Source: CANJSG01 sp038203875 (GTDB lineage: Bacteria > Verrucomicrobiota > Verrucomicrobiia > Limisphaerales > CANJSG01). From it: a stretch of DNA of 64,000 nucleotides. Of this stretch, positions 49,912 to 57,635 are shown in pieces (the first letter of the stretch is position 1; the number at the start of each line of letters is the position of its first letter). Location: positions 1-64,000 of the forward strand of contig JBBRDN010000001.1 of assembly GCA_038203875.1 (NCBI GenBank). Direction: 5' to 3'. Both the position numbers and the translations under genes were made by a program. A model generated the notes under the pieces. It had not been told where the DNA came from and did no database searches. It saw only the letters and a list, made by a program, of their open reading frames with translations.

Positions 49912-50799
49912 CTACACGTCGCACAGCTTAACCGCTTCGTTCAACGAGGCGACCTTGTCGCGGAGGGGGATGAACTCCTGGCCGACGAAGCCGTCGTATT
50001 TCACCTCGAGCAGCGACTTCATGATGGGCGGGTAGTTGATCTCCTGCGTGTCGTCGATCTCGTTGCGGCCGGGATTGCCGGCGGTGTGGACGTGGCCGAT
50101 CCAAGCCTTGTGCTGGCGGATGCGGCTGATGACGTCGCCGTGCATGATCTGGACGTGGTAGATGTCGAAGAGGACCTTGAGCCGGGGTGAACCGATGCGT
50201 TTGCAGATCTCGACGGAGCGTTCGATGTCGTCACAGAAGTAATCCGGGTGGCCCTTCATGGTGGTGGCCACCTTGGAGTTCAGCATCTCCAGGCAGAGAG
50301 TGACCTTCTTCTCCTCCGCATACCCGACGATCTGCTTCAGTCCATCGACCATGTTCTTCATGCCCTCTTGGTCGCTCAGGCCGCGGCGGAAACCGGAAAA
50401 GGTGATTACGGAATAGAATCCGGCGGCGGCCGTGGCATCGATGCTCTTGCGCAGGCTGGCGAGGCATTCGGGCCACTCTTCCTTGTGAGCGAAACCCTTG
50501 GCGAATCCGTGGCTGCCGGTGAGGGCGCAGACGAGACCGAGTTCCTTGAGCAGCGGGAAATTCTCGGGTCCGGTCAGCTCGACCGACTTGAGTCCCATGG
50601 CGGCGGAGTGTTTCGCGAGCTCGGCCACGGGCATCGGGTTGAAGCACCATGGGATGACGGACTGTTTGATCCGGCCGTTCTTGGCGACGTAGAGCGGTTC
50701 GGCGGCCGAAGCTTTTGACGACAGAATGGCGGGTGCGGCGGCTAGGGCGGCGGCGGATTTTTTCATCCAGTGGCGGCGTGAAGAAGGTTGTGGGCTCAT
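49912..50799 (-). CDS. Tat-exported TIM-barrel protein, hydroxypyruvate-isomerase-like
   Basis: A 295-residue xylose-isomerase-like TIM barrel. The start at 50799 gives a twin-arginine leader (SRRHWMKKSAAALAAAPAIL). 'KQSVIPWCFNPMPV' starts the barrel. 'LCLEMLNSKV' and 'KVLFDIYHVQIMHGD' supply the Glu/Asp/His metal ligands, and 'QINYPP'-like 'QEINYPPIM' with 'VGQEFIP' provides the final Glu. These match the Hyi/hydroxypyruvate isomerase group. Export of such proteins is common in Planctomycetes and Verrucomicrobia. The true substrate is unknown. Confidence 0.85.
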   Translation of the reverse strand: MSPQPSSRRHWMKKSAAALAAAPAILSSKASAAEPLYVAKNGRIKQSVIPWCFNPMPVAELAKHSAAMGLKSVELTGPENFPLLKELGLVCALTGSHGFAKGFAHKEEWPECLASLRKSIDATAAAGFYSVITFSGFRRGLSDQEGMKNMVDGLKQIVGYAEEKKVTLCLEMLNSKVATTMKGHPDYFCDDIERSVEICKRIGSPRLKVLFDIYHVQIMHGDVISRIRQHKAWIGHVHTAGNPGRNEIDDTQEINYPPIMKSLLEVKYDGFVGQEFIPLRDKVASLNEAVKLCDV

Positions 50800-50973
50800 G
50801 GCGGGGAGATGCTGGTGGAAGCCAGCCAAGCCGCCCCTCCCCTGACAAGTCCCGTTGCCGGAAAAGATTTGGGGCCGGATCCACAATGGGCCTCGGTTCC
50901 TCCAAGTGCCCACGGCAAACCCGGCCCCTGCCTTCAACCCATCCGCACCACACAGTGCAGCGGGAGATCCTGT

Positions 50974-51267
50974 TCAGCTCATCCAGTTGCGGACCAGCTC
51001 GACGAAGTTCGACCAGCCACCGCCGAAAAGCTTCAACGCGTCGGCCATATACCAGACAGCCGCCGCCGCGACGGCCCCGAAGATCACGAACAACATCTTG
51101 TCACCCGCGCTTCCCGTCCTCAGCTCGGCCTCGGCTTCGGCCCGGGTGGCCAAGAGCGACCTTGCTTCCGGGCTGAGCGGCTTCTGCGGCCGGGCATCGG
51201 CCGTGTCCGGCTGTCCGGGTGCCGAGATCGGCCCGTAGATCTTCGGCAGTGTCGTCGTCGTTTGCAT
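50974..51267 (-). CDS. small single-helix membrane protein
   Basis: A 97-residue protein with a charged N-terminal part (about 1-60, Pro/Ala/Arg/Glu-rich) and one membrane helix (about 58-78, 'MLFVIFGAVAAAAVWYMADAL') before a short amphipathic end. The internal ATG is chosen because upstream codons show no coding signal. No family is recognised. It is plausible as a gene because codon third positions are GC-rich, but support is moderate. Confidence 0.55.
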   Translation of the reverse strand: MQTTTTLPKIYGPISAPGQPDTADARPQKPLSPEARSLLATRAEAEAELRTGSAGDKMLFVIFGAVAAAAVWYMADALKLFGGGWSNFVELVRNWMS

Positions 51268-51400
51268 GGTCGTTCCCGTTCTTGCTCTCGTTCGCCATGT
51301 CTTACCCGCGACGACGACCTGGAGTTTCAACTATTCAGCGGCACGGTGGAGGATTCTTGTGTGACGAACTGGTTTCTTTTCGTGGCGGAACCGCAACGGG

Positions 51401-51429
51401 TTGCCCCGGACGGCCGGGAGTCCTAGCGT
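51401..51429 (+). promoter_or_regulatory. promoter TTGCCC-N17-TAGCGT
   Basis: TTGCCC (51401-51406) and TAGCGT (51424-51429) are 17 bases apart, 27 bases before the glycosyltransferase ATG. Confidence 0.55.
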
Positions 51430-51456
51430 CGCCGCTTGCCAACTGAGCCGAACACG

Positions 51457-52170
51457 ATGGTCCCCGCGAAATCCGGTCCGGTGTCCGGATGTCGCTCCGC
51501 CGTGTCGGTTGTGATCCCCACCTGGAACGAGGCGGAAGAACTGCCTGAGACCCTCCGCAGGCTGGGGGCTGCTGACGGGATCCATGAAATCATCGTCGCC
51601 GATGGCGGAAGTGCCGATGCGACCCGAGCGGTCGCCGAATCGGCGGGCGCCCGATGGCTTGAAGCTCCACGGGGTCGTGGTGGGCAGCTGCGGGCCGGCT
51701 GCGCGGCGGCGACGGGCGACGTAGTCGTCATGTTGCACGCGGACACTTGGGTTCCACGGAACTTCGCTGAAGCGGTCCACCAAAGCCTCGCGAAAGCGGA
51801 TGTGGTTGGGGGAGGATTCTGGAAAGTCTTCCGGCGTCCGACATTGCTGATGCGCGGGTCGCGGTTGAAATGCTGGCTGCGACTCAAAGCGGGTGGTCTC
51901 GTGCTTGGAGACCAGGGGATCTTCGTGCGGCGCGAAGTCCTTGAGAGGATTGGTGGAGTGCCGGATCTGGCGATCATGGAGGAGTTCGAGCTCTGTCGGC
52001 GGCTGCGAGACGAAGGGCGGCTTGTCCTCGCGCCGGCGACCGTCGTGACATCGGAACGGCGCTTCCGGCAGTTGGGCGTATTGCGCACCTACGCGCGGAT
52101 GTGGCGGGTCAGCCTCGCGTATCGTGCGGGTGTCCCACCAGACGAACTGAAACGGATATACGAACGGTAA
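51457..52170 (+). CDS. family 2 glycosyltransferase, TIGR04283 (rSAM/selenodomain-associated) type
   Basis: A 237-residue GT-A glycosyltransferase. 'SVVIPTWNEAEELPETL' is the nucleotide-sugar strand, 'EIIVADGGSADAT' the next motif, and 'MLHADTWVP' holds the DxD-like metal site (HAD). 'APRGRGGQLRAGCAAATGD' is typical of the TIGR04283 group. It lacks membrane anchors. The acceptor is unknown. It is the first gene of a probable pair with ubiE (64 bases downstream). Confidence 0.85.
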   Translation: MVPAKSGPVSGCRSAVSVVIPTWNEAEELPETLRRLGAADGIHEIIVADGGSADATRAVAESAGARWLEAPRGRGGQLRAGCAAATGDVVVMLHADTWVPRNFAEAVHQSLAKADVVGGGFWKVFRRPTLLMRGSRLKCWLRLKAGGLVLGDQGIFVRREVLERIGGVPDLAIMEEFELCRRLRDEGRLVLAPATVVTSERRFRQLGVLRTYARMWRVSLAYRAGVPPDELKRIYER

Positions 52171-52234
52171 CGGTGATGAGGACTCGATGGCGCGGGGTTG
52201 CACGTCGCCGTCCAGCGGAGAACGATTGGGCGGA

Positions 52235-52966
52235 ATGGCGAACAAGTTCTACCAGCCGGGAACCGAGCGGGCGCAGAAGGTCAACGACCTCTTCGCCGCC
52301 TTAGCCCCGCGCTACGATCTGATCAACGACCTGCAGAGCTTCGGGCTGCATCGCTGGTGGAAGCGCCGGATGCTTTCATTGGCGGAGGTCTCACCCGGGA
52401 ATGCGGCGTTGGATCTTTGCTGCGGCACAGGCGACGTGGCCTTCGCCCTCACGAAACGAGGGGCCAAGGTGGTCGGTTTGGACTTCAGCGAACCAATGTT
52501 GGCCGTGGCGCGCCGCCGCGGCGACAGCCGGACGGCGGAAGGAAAAGTTGCTCCGGAGTTTCTCCAAGGCGACGCGATGAACCTCCCGTTCGCCGATGCG
52601 AGCTTCGACGTGGTGACGATGAGCTACGGGCTTCGCAATCTGGCGGATTGGGATCGTGGATTGAAGGAGATGTTCCGTGTGGCCAAACCGGGCGGACGCA
52701 TCCTGGTCCTCGATTTCGGCAAGCCGGATGACCCGTGGCTGCGTGCGGCCTACTTCGCCTATCTTGGTCGGCTAGTGCCGGTCTTCGGCCGCGCCTTCTG
52801 CGGCGATGCGGATACGCACGGCTACATCCTGGAATCGCTGCGGGCGTTCCCGGCGCAGCGCGGCATCGAGTCCCGCATGCGCGATCTGGACGGCCGCGCG
52901 GTCCGCGTGGTGAACCTGCTCGGCGGGGTCATGGGCATCAACATGGCCGTGAAACGGATTGGATGA
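52235..52966 (+). CDS. ubiE/menG: demethylmenaquinone/ubiquinone methyltransferase
   Basis: A 243-residue class I SAM methyltransferase that adds the C-methyl group in the last step of menaquinone synthesis. 'ALDLCCGTGDVAFAL' (about residues 53-67) is the SAM loop, 'VGLDFSEPML' carries the acidic ribose ligand, and 'VTMSYGLRNLADWDRGLKEMFRVAKPGG' is the diagnostic UbiE signature. The ATG at 52235 matches the family N-terminus. In this phylum the quinone is probably menaquinone. Confidence 0.93.
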   Translation: MANKFYQPGTERAQKVNDLFAALAPRYDLINDLQSFGLHRWWKRRMLSLAEVSPGNAALDLCCGTGDVAFALTKRGAKVVGLDFSEPMLAVARRRGDSRTAEGKVAPEFLQGDAMNLPFADASFDVVTMSYGLRNLADWDRGLKEMFRVAKPGGRILVLDFGKPDDPWLRAAYFAYLGRLVPVFGRAFCGDADTHGYILESLRAFPAQRGIESRMRDLDGRAVRVVNLLGGVMGINMAVKRIG

Positions 52967-53054
52967 CGAAGTCGGAACGGCAAATTCCGAAGGACGACGG
53001 AGACCTGAATTCTACTTGGCCTTCGCGCTTCGGAGTTCCGCCGAACAGGCGGCG

Positions 53055-53522
53055 TCAGTAACGCGATTTCTTGCGCGGCTGATATCTGCCGTGGCCGGAG
53101 AGCGTGTAGTTCGTGCCGTTGATCCACGGCTGTTCCTGCAGATCGAGCTTGAGCGTCCGGGGGAGAAGTTCGATCTCGTGACCGAGCAGGTTAAAGGTCA
53201 GCGCGCCGGGCAGGAAGGTGCCATCGAAGTAGGGCATCTCGCCGAAGGCCGGAGTGTTCGTCGTGTTGAAGAAACGGACGAGCGTCGAGGGCGGCCGGTT
53301 GGTCAGGGTTTTGTCCGAGACGCGGATGGTGACGTTCGAGATGCCAAGGGCTTCCTGCGAGATCGTCAGGGCCGGGTGGCCGGCTTCGTCGGTGGCGAAG
53401 GCCACGTTCCACGGTCCCTTCACGACACGGCGATGCTCGAGCCAGCTGAAACCCACCACATAGATGATCAGGGTCACGACGAAAACCGCGACGACCTGCT
53501 TGCCAACGCCTTCCGAATTCAC
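53055..53522 (-). CDS. hypothetical membrane-anchored protein, 155 residues
   Basis: One N-terminal helix (residues 8-24, 'VVAVFVVTLIIYVVGFSWL') and an outward-facing strand-rich part. Residues 70-110 contain 'LTNRPPSTLVRFFNTTNTPAFGEMP'. The C-terminal tail is basic ('HGRYQPRKKSRY'). No family is recognised. Its uninterrupted length, sensible codon use and N-terminal anchor support a true gene. It converges with ubiE. Confidence 0.65.
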   Translation of the reverse strand: MNSEGVGKQVVAVFVVTLIIYVVGFSWLEHRRVVKGPWNVAFATDEAGHPALTISQEALGISNVTIRVSDKTLTNRPPSTLVRFFNTTNTPAFGEMPYFDGTFLPGALTFNLLGHEIELLPRTLKLDLQEQPWINGTNYTLSGHGRYQPRKKSRY

Positions 53523-53665
53523 CCGCGGACTGTTGGTGCGGAGGTGCCACCCGTCAAGCCACCTGCCAAAGCCGGATTGACTCGGGAATCGGTTCTGACG
53601 CTAAAACGTGGTTCTGCTGATGCGGAGCGCCCTCTCTCCACGGTTCTTCCGGGCGGTCCAGATTC

Positions 53666-53995
53666 ATGAGCGAAAACAGACTCTTCGGGAGAAATCTGTC
53701 CTACTAGGCACTTAAAAACGTCCTGACCTACCTTTTCTCACAGGTCGGCTCTGTCGCGTCGGTCAACCTGATGTTCGACAAGTTCACCGGAAAATCACGC
53801 GGCTTCGCCTTTGTGGAGTTCTCCTCCGCCGACGAAGCGACCAAGGCGGTCGAAATGTTCCACAACGATTAATTCCAAGGCCGGCCCCTGAGGGTCAATG
53901 TCGCGCGCCTCCCGGAGGAATACCCCCCGCGTGAAGGCAGCTACCGTGATGGTCGGGGCGGAGATCGTGGTTCGCGAGGAGGCGAAGGCTTCTGA
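53666..53995 (+). pseudogene. broken RRM RNA-binding protein gene
   Basis: A 110-codon frame from ATG 53666 matches short glycine-rich RNA-binding proteins (Rbp type) but has two internal stops. TAG is at codon 14, just after 'NLSY', and TAA at codon 71, where Glu is usual ('HND*FQGRPL'). RNP1 is intact (KSRGFAFVEF), while RNP2 reads LFGRNLS instead of LFVGNLS. The tail 'REGSYRDGRGGDRGSRGG' is also intact. A terminator-like hairpin still follows it. It is recently inactivated, or the sequence carries errors. Confidence 0.85.
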
Positions 53996-54025
53996 GGCCC
54001 ATTCGACCGTTGGATGATTTTGCAA

Positions 54026-54049
54026 AACGGACCCGGGGAACGGTCCGTT
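54026..54049 (+). terminator. probable intrinsic terminator after the RRM pseudogene
   Basis: AACGGACC and GGTCCGTT form an 8-base stem with an 8-base loop, followed by CTGCGTTT. The T run is weak. Confidence 0.55.
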
Positions 54050-54071
54050 CTGCGTTTAAGGGAATATCGGT

Positions 54072-54101
54072 TTGACACTTCCAAGCCGCGACAACTAGCG
54101 T
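54072..54101 (+). promoter_or_regulatory. promoter TTGACA-N18-TAGCGT
   Basis: A consensus -35 TTGACA (54072-54077) is followed after 18 bases by TAGCGT (54096-54101). The next gene starts 18 bases later. It probably drives the Pro/Ala-rich gene and trxA. Confidence 0.65.
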
Positions 54102-54118
54102 CCGCTTAAATAACCCGT

Positions 54119-54586
54119 ATGTCAGAGAACATTCCTTCTCCGTCCGGTGGCGCCGTGCCCCCCAAGCCTGCTGAAGCCAGCAAGGTTCAACCCAAGCAGG
54201 CTACTGTCCGTATCGCCCTCCCGCCCAAGCCGGCCGGTGGCGGTGCGACGATTCGTCTTCCAACGGCGGCGCCGGCCGCGCCTACTCCGGCGTCCGCAGG
54301 TGCTACGGTTCGCCTGCCGACGGCAGCTCCCGCATCTTCTTCCGCTCCGACCGCGCCCAAGCCGCCGGCTCCGAGCGCTACTCCGGCGTCCGTGTCCAGG
54401 CCCGCTCCGGCCCCGACGAAAACTGCCGCTCCGGTTGCTCCCGCTACCCAGAACAGGCAGTCCCGCCCCGCTTCGGCGTCAGTCTCCGGTCTCGACAAGG
54501 CGCTGAGCGTTGTCGCGATGGTGGCGGCTCTCGCCGGGCTTGGTGTGGTGGCTTACCTCGTCTGGGGTCTTCCGACGACGCTGTAA
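54119..54586 (+). CDS. Pro/Ala-rich protein with C-terminal membrane anchor
   Basis: A 155-residue low-complexity protein. Residues 1-120 are Pro, Ala, Ser and Thr-rich and hold a three-fold repeat around 'ATVRI..PPKPA', 'ATIRLPTAAPA' and 'ATVRLPTAAPA'. Residues 126-150 form one membrane helix (LSVVAMVAALAGLGVVAYLVWGL) with only a few residues after it, so it would be tail-anchored. Function unknown; a spacer or scaffold at the membrane is plausible. It is 21 bases from trxA in the same direction with a strong promoter. Confidence 0.7.
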   Translation: MSENIPSPSGGAVPPKPAEASKVQPKQATVRIALPPKPAGGGATIRLPTAAPAAPTPASAGATVRLPTAAPASSSAPTAPKPPAPSATPASVSRPAPAPTKTAAPVAPATQNRQSRPASASVSGLDKALSVVAMVAALAGLGVVAYLVWGLPTTL

Positions 54587-54607
54587 CCGATCCCTGATCC
54601 TACTGCC

Positions 54608-54937
54608 ATGGCATCAGCGAACGTCCTCACCCTGACCAAGGAGAATTTCGACGCCGAAGTCATGAGGTCCACCGTGCCGGTGCTCGTGGACTTTTGGGCA
54701 GAATGGTGTGGTCCGTGCAAGATGATTGCTCCCGTTCTCGACGAGATTGCGGCCGAATATCTCGGAAAAGCCAAGGTCGGGAAGATCAACGTCGACGAGC
54801 AGTTCGAGCTGGCCCAGAACTTCCGCGTCTCCTCGATCCCGATGCTGCTCGTGATCAAGAACGGCCAGGTCGTCGACCAGTTCGTCGGTGCCCGTCCGAA
54901 GTCCGAATTCAAAGCCAAGTTGGACAAGGCCCTTTGA
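54608..54937 (+). CDS. trxA: thioredoxin
   Basis: A 109-residue cytoplasmic thioredoxin, the general disulfide reductant. The active site WCGPC is at residues 33-37 with the usual 'VLVDFWAEWCGPCKM' context. The cis-Pro loop 'SSIPMLLVIKNG' is intact. No signal peptide. It probably shares its transcript with the preceding Pro/Ala-rich gene and perhaps the GspF gene 18 bases downstream. Confidence 0.96.
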   Translation: MASANVLTLTKENFDAEVMRSTVPVLVDFWAEWCGPCKMIAPVLDEIAAEYLGKAKVGKINVDEQFELAQNFRVSSIPMLLVIKNGQVVDQFVGARPKSEFKAKLDKAL

Positions 54938-54955
54938 CGTCGATGGAACGTCGCC

Positions 54956-55960
54956 ATGCCGTTCCTCGTCCTCCCCAATCAGTTTGAACGACGCGCCGAG
55001 CTGTTTCATCAGCTCGGCGCTTTGCTTTCAGCCGGTCTTCCGGCGATCCAGGCGCTCGAACACCTCGCGAAGAATCCACCGGCAAGGGCCTTTCGACGGC
55101 CATTGCTCCGGGTCCTCGAACGGATCGCGCAGGGCGACACGTTCAGCGGTGCTCTTCGAGGCGCGGATACCTGGCTGACGGTCTTCGACCTCTCCCTGAT
55201 CGAAGCGGCGGAGCAGAGCGGGAGGATGGATTCCACCTTCAAGATGCTGGCGGGCTACTACCGGGACCGGGCGACGCTCGCCCGCAAGATCATCTCCGGC
55301 TTGTCCTACCCGATCCTGGTGCTTGCGTTCGCCCTGTTGATCTTTCCCCTAAATCTGTTCCAAGGATTGTTCCTTCACGGCAAGGTTCTGCCTTTTGTCC
55401 TCAATAAAGCGTTGTTCTTCGGCCTCATCCTCGGGGTTCCGATCCTGATCATGAGCCTGCTTCAGCAGAAGACCGCGGAACGGTTCCGGAGCGTGATCGA
55501 GTCCTTCTGCCGGCCGATTCCGATCCTCGGCGGCACGATGCGCGACCTCGCGCTGACCCGTTTCACCGCCGCCTTGGGCGCTCTCCTGAGTGCCGGAGTT
55601 CCCGTGCTAGGCGCGTGGGAAATCGCGTCGCGGGCCAGCGGATCCCCAAGACTCATCCGGACCATCGCCGGATTTTCCGAAGGCTTTGAGCTTGGGAAAA
55701 CGCCTTCTGAGCTCGTGACGGAATCCGGTGAGTTCCCCGACCTGTTCTGCAATCTCTACGCGTCCGCCGAGATCAGCGGACAGCATGACCAAACCCTCGA
55801 ACGCCTCCACGCCTACTACAACGGCGAGAGCATCCGGAAGCTGTCCATGCTCGCCGAATGGACGCCGAGGGTGGTCTATATCGCCATCGTCATCTACGTC
55901 GCGTTCCAGATCATCAACTTCTACACCGGCTACTTCAGCAACATCGGCAGCCTCTCCTAG
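54956..55960 (+). CDS. type II secretion/type IV pilus inner-membrane protein, GspF/PilC family
   Basis: A 334-residue member of the T2SS F family, the platform protein of type II secretion and type IV pili. It has the two repeats: 'FHQLGALLSAGLPAIQALEHL' (about residues 17-37) and 'FTAALGALLSAGVPVLGAWEIA' (about 203-224), each followed by a membrane hairpin. It is shorter than GspF (about 400) and has no gspE, pilin or secretin genes near it. It may serve a pilus system encoded elsewhere, or an orphan function. Confidence 0.88.
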   Translation: MPFLVLPNQFERRAELFHQLGALLSAGLPAIQALEHLAKNPPARAFRRPLLRVLERIAQGDTFSGALRGADTWLTVFDLSLIEAAEQSGRMDSTFKMLAGYYRDRATLARKIISGLSYPILVLAFALLIFPLNLFQGLFLHGKVLPFVLNKALFFGLILGVPILIMSLLQQKTAERFRSVIESFCRPIPILGGTMRDLALTRFTAALGALLSAGVPVLGAWEIASRASGSPRLIRTIAGFSEGFELGKTPSELVTESGEFPDLFCNLYASAEISGQHDQTLERLHAYYNGESIRKLSMLAEWTPRVVYIAIVIYVAFQIINFYTGYFSNIGSLS

Positions 55961-55977
55961 TCGCCCATCGACCCGCC

Positions 55978-56682
55978 ATGTCCCTGCGCCGTCTCGATCA
56001 GATCCTCTCCAGTTGCGGCTACTGCACCCGCAGTGAAGCGCGCGACTGGTTGCGTGGCGGTCGCGTGACGGTCGACGGCCAGCCCGCTTCAAAGCCGGAT
56101 GCGAAGGCTGATCCGACCAGGGTCCTCGTCGACGGAAAACCCATCGAAGCGCCGGATGGGTTGCTGGCGATCTACCACAAACCAGCCGGCCTGGTTTGTT
56201 CCCGGGACGAACGGGAAGGCGATTCCATCTATGGAGCGTTGCCCGCGCTTTGGTCGGAACGAAATCCGCAGGTGACGTCGATCGGCCGTCTCGACAAGGA
56301 CACGACGGGGCTGCTGTTCATCACCGACGTCGGCGAGCTCGTCCAACGTTGGACGTCCCCCAAGCACAAGGTGCCGAAGATCTACGAAGTCACCGTTGAC
56401 CACGAATTGCCGGTCGGCCTTGCCGAGCTTTTTGCCGCGGGCACGCTGCAATTGGAAGACGAAGACAAGCCCTGCTTGCCAGCCAAGTTGGAGATCATCG
56501 GTCCGCGCGCGGCTCGTCTGGAATTGATCGAAGGAAAGTTCCACCAGGTGAAGCGCATGTTCTCCAGCCAGGGCTGCAATGTCGTCCGGCTTCATCGCAG
56601 CCGCTTCGGTGACTTCGATCTGACCGGCCTCGCGGAAGGCGAGTGGCGGCTGCTGGAGTTGCCGGCCGGATTCTCGCGTTGA
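55978..56682 (+). CDS. RsuA-family rRNA pseudouridine synthase
   Basis: A 234-residue enzyme that makes pseudouridine in rRNA. An S4 RNA-binding domain (about 3-60, 'RLDQILSSCGYCTRSEARDWL') precedes the catalytic domain with 'IGRLDKDTTGLLFITDVG' (catalytic Asp in RLD, about residue 105). 'EGKFHQVKRMFSS' closes the signature. It is closest in form to RsuA (16S position 516) or RluE/F relatives; which uridine is targeted cannot be stated. The ATG at 55978 begins the S4 domain. Confidence 0.92.
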   Translation: MSLRRLDQILSSCGYCTRSEARDWLRGGRVTVDGQPASKPDAKADPTRVLVDGKPIEAPDGLLAIYHKPAGLVCSRDEREGDSIYGALPALWSERNPQVTSIGRLDKDTTGLLFITDVGELVQRWTSPKHKVPKIYEVTVDHELPVGLAELFAAGTLQLEDEDKPCLPAKLEIIGPRAARLELIEGKFHQVKRMFSSQGCNVVRLHRSRFGDFDLTGLAEGEWRLLELPAGFSR

Positions 56683-56695
56683 ACGGAGGCCGCCG

Positions 56696-57565
56696 TTACT
56701 TGCCCTGCACGCCGCGCAGATAGGCCAGCACCAAGTCCGGCAGGTCGTCGCTGTAGCCGCCTTCCAGCACGCTGAAGAACTTTACGCCGCAGTCCCGCAG
56801 TCGCGCGCCGAGCCATTCGTAGTCTTCCGCCTCCAGCAGTTCCTGCGCGATCGGATCCCGGGCGTAGGCGTCGAAGCCCGCCGACACGCCGATGAGATCC
56901 GGCTTGAAGGCGAGCAACCGCTCAAGCGACTGCTTCAGGGCGCCGCGGTAGATCTCGCGGGGTGTGCGCGGCGGCAGGGGATAGTTGAAGCAGTTGTTTC
57001 CAACGTCCCTCAGCCCAGTGCCAGGATAACACGGCGACTGGTGGACGGACGCGAACGCTGCGTGCGGATGACCGAGGAGAATCGCCTCGGTGCCGTTGCC
57101 ATGGTGGACGTCGAAGTCGAAGACCGCGACCCGGTTGACGCCCATGGCCAGCGCGTCCAACGCCGCCACGGCGATGCCGTTGAAGTAGCAGAAACCCATC
57201 GCCCGGTCCCTCGTCGCGTGATGTCCCGGCGGCCGCAATAGGCTGAAGGCGGCCTTGCCCTGGCGCGCCAGTTGCATGGCCTTGATGGCGCCGCCGACGG
57301 AGCGGCGGGCGTGTTCGGTGATCTTGGGATGGTTGGGAGTGTCGGCGTCGAAGTCGCCCTTGGCCGTGTCCACGTCGCGGATCAGAGCCGGCGAATGCGC
57401 CCGCAGCAGTTGATCGAGATCGACCTCTGCCGGCTTGTCCCAGGTGATGGCGACGTCGGTTTGAGCGCGAAGCCGTGCGAGCGTCCCGGCGATGCGCGCG
57501 GGTTTCTCGGGATGGCCGGGCGCGGAATACTCCACGCAGCGTTCATCGGTGATGACGATCATCAT
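56696..57565 (-). CDS. histone-deacetylase-family (acetylpolyamine/acetoin-type) hydrolase
   Basis: A 289-residue arginase/deacetylase-fold zinc hydrolase. 'RPPGHHATRDRAMGFCYFN' holds the charge-relay histidines, and 'VFDFDVHHGNGTEAI' and 'GVSAGFDAYARDP' supply Asp, His and Asp zinc ligands. Bacterial members deacetylate small molecules such as acetylpolyamines. Length is slightly short for the family (about 300-340). It is on the opposite strand from the pseudouridine synthase and follows the dehydratase on its own strand. Confidence 0.9.
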   Translation of the reverse strand: MMIVITDERCVEYSAPGHPEKPARIAGTLARLRAQTDVAITWDKPAEVDLDQLLRAHSPALIRDVDTAKGDFDADTPNHPKITEHARRSVGGAIKAMQLARQGKAAFSLLRPPGHHATRDRAMGFCYFNGIAVAALDALAMGVNRVAVFDFDVHHGNGTEAILLGHPHAAFASVHQSPCYPGTGLRDVGNNCFNYPLPPRTPREIYRGALKQSLERLLAFKPDLIGVSAGFDAYARDPIAQELLEAEDYEWLGARLRDCGVKFFSVLEGGYSDDLPDLVLAYLRGVQGK

Positions 57566-57635
57566 GTGACGCTAGCGAGATCGCGACGGCTCAGCCATGA
57601 ACTTCAGGACCATCGCGCGCGGCCTGCCCCGAATC

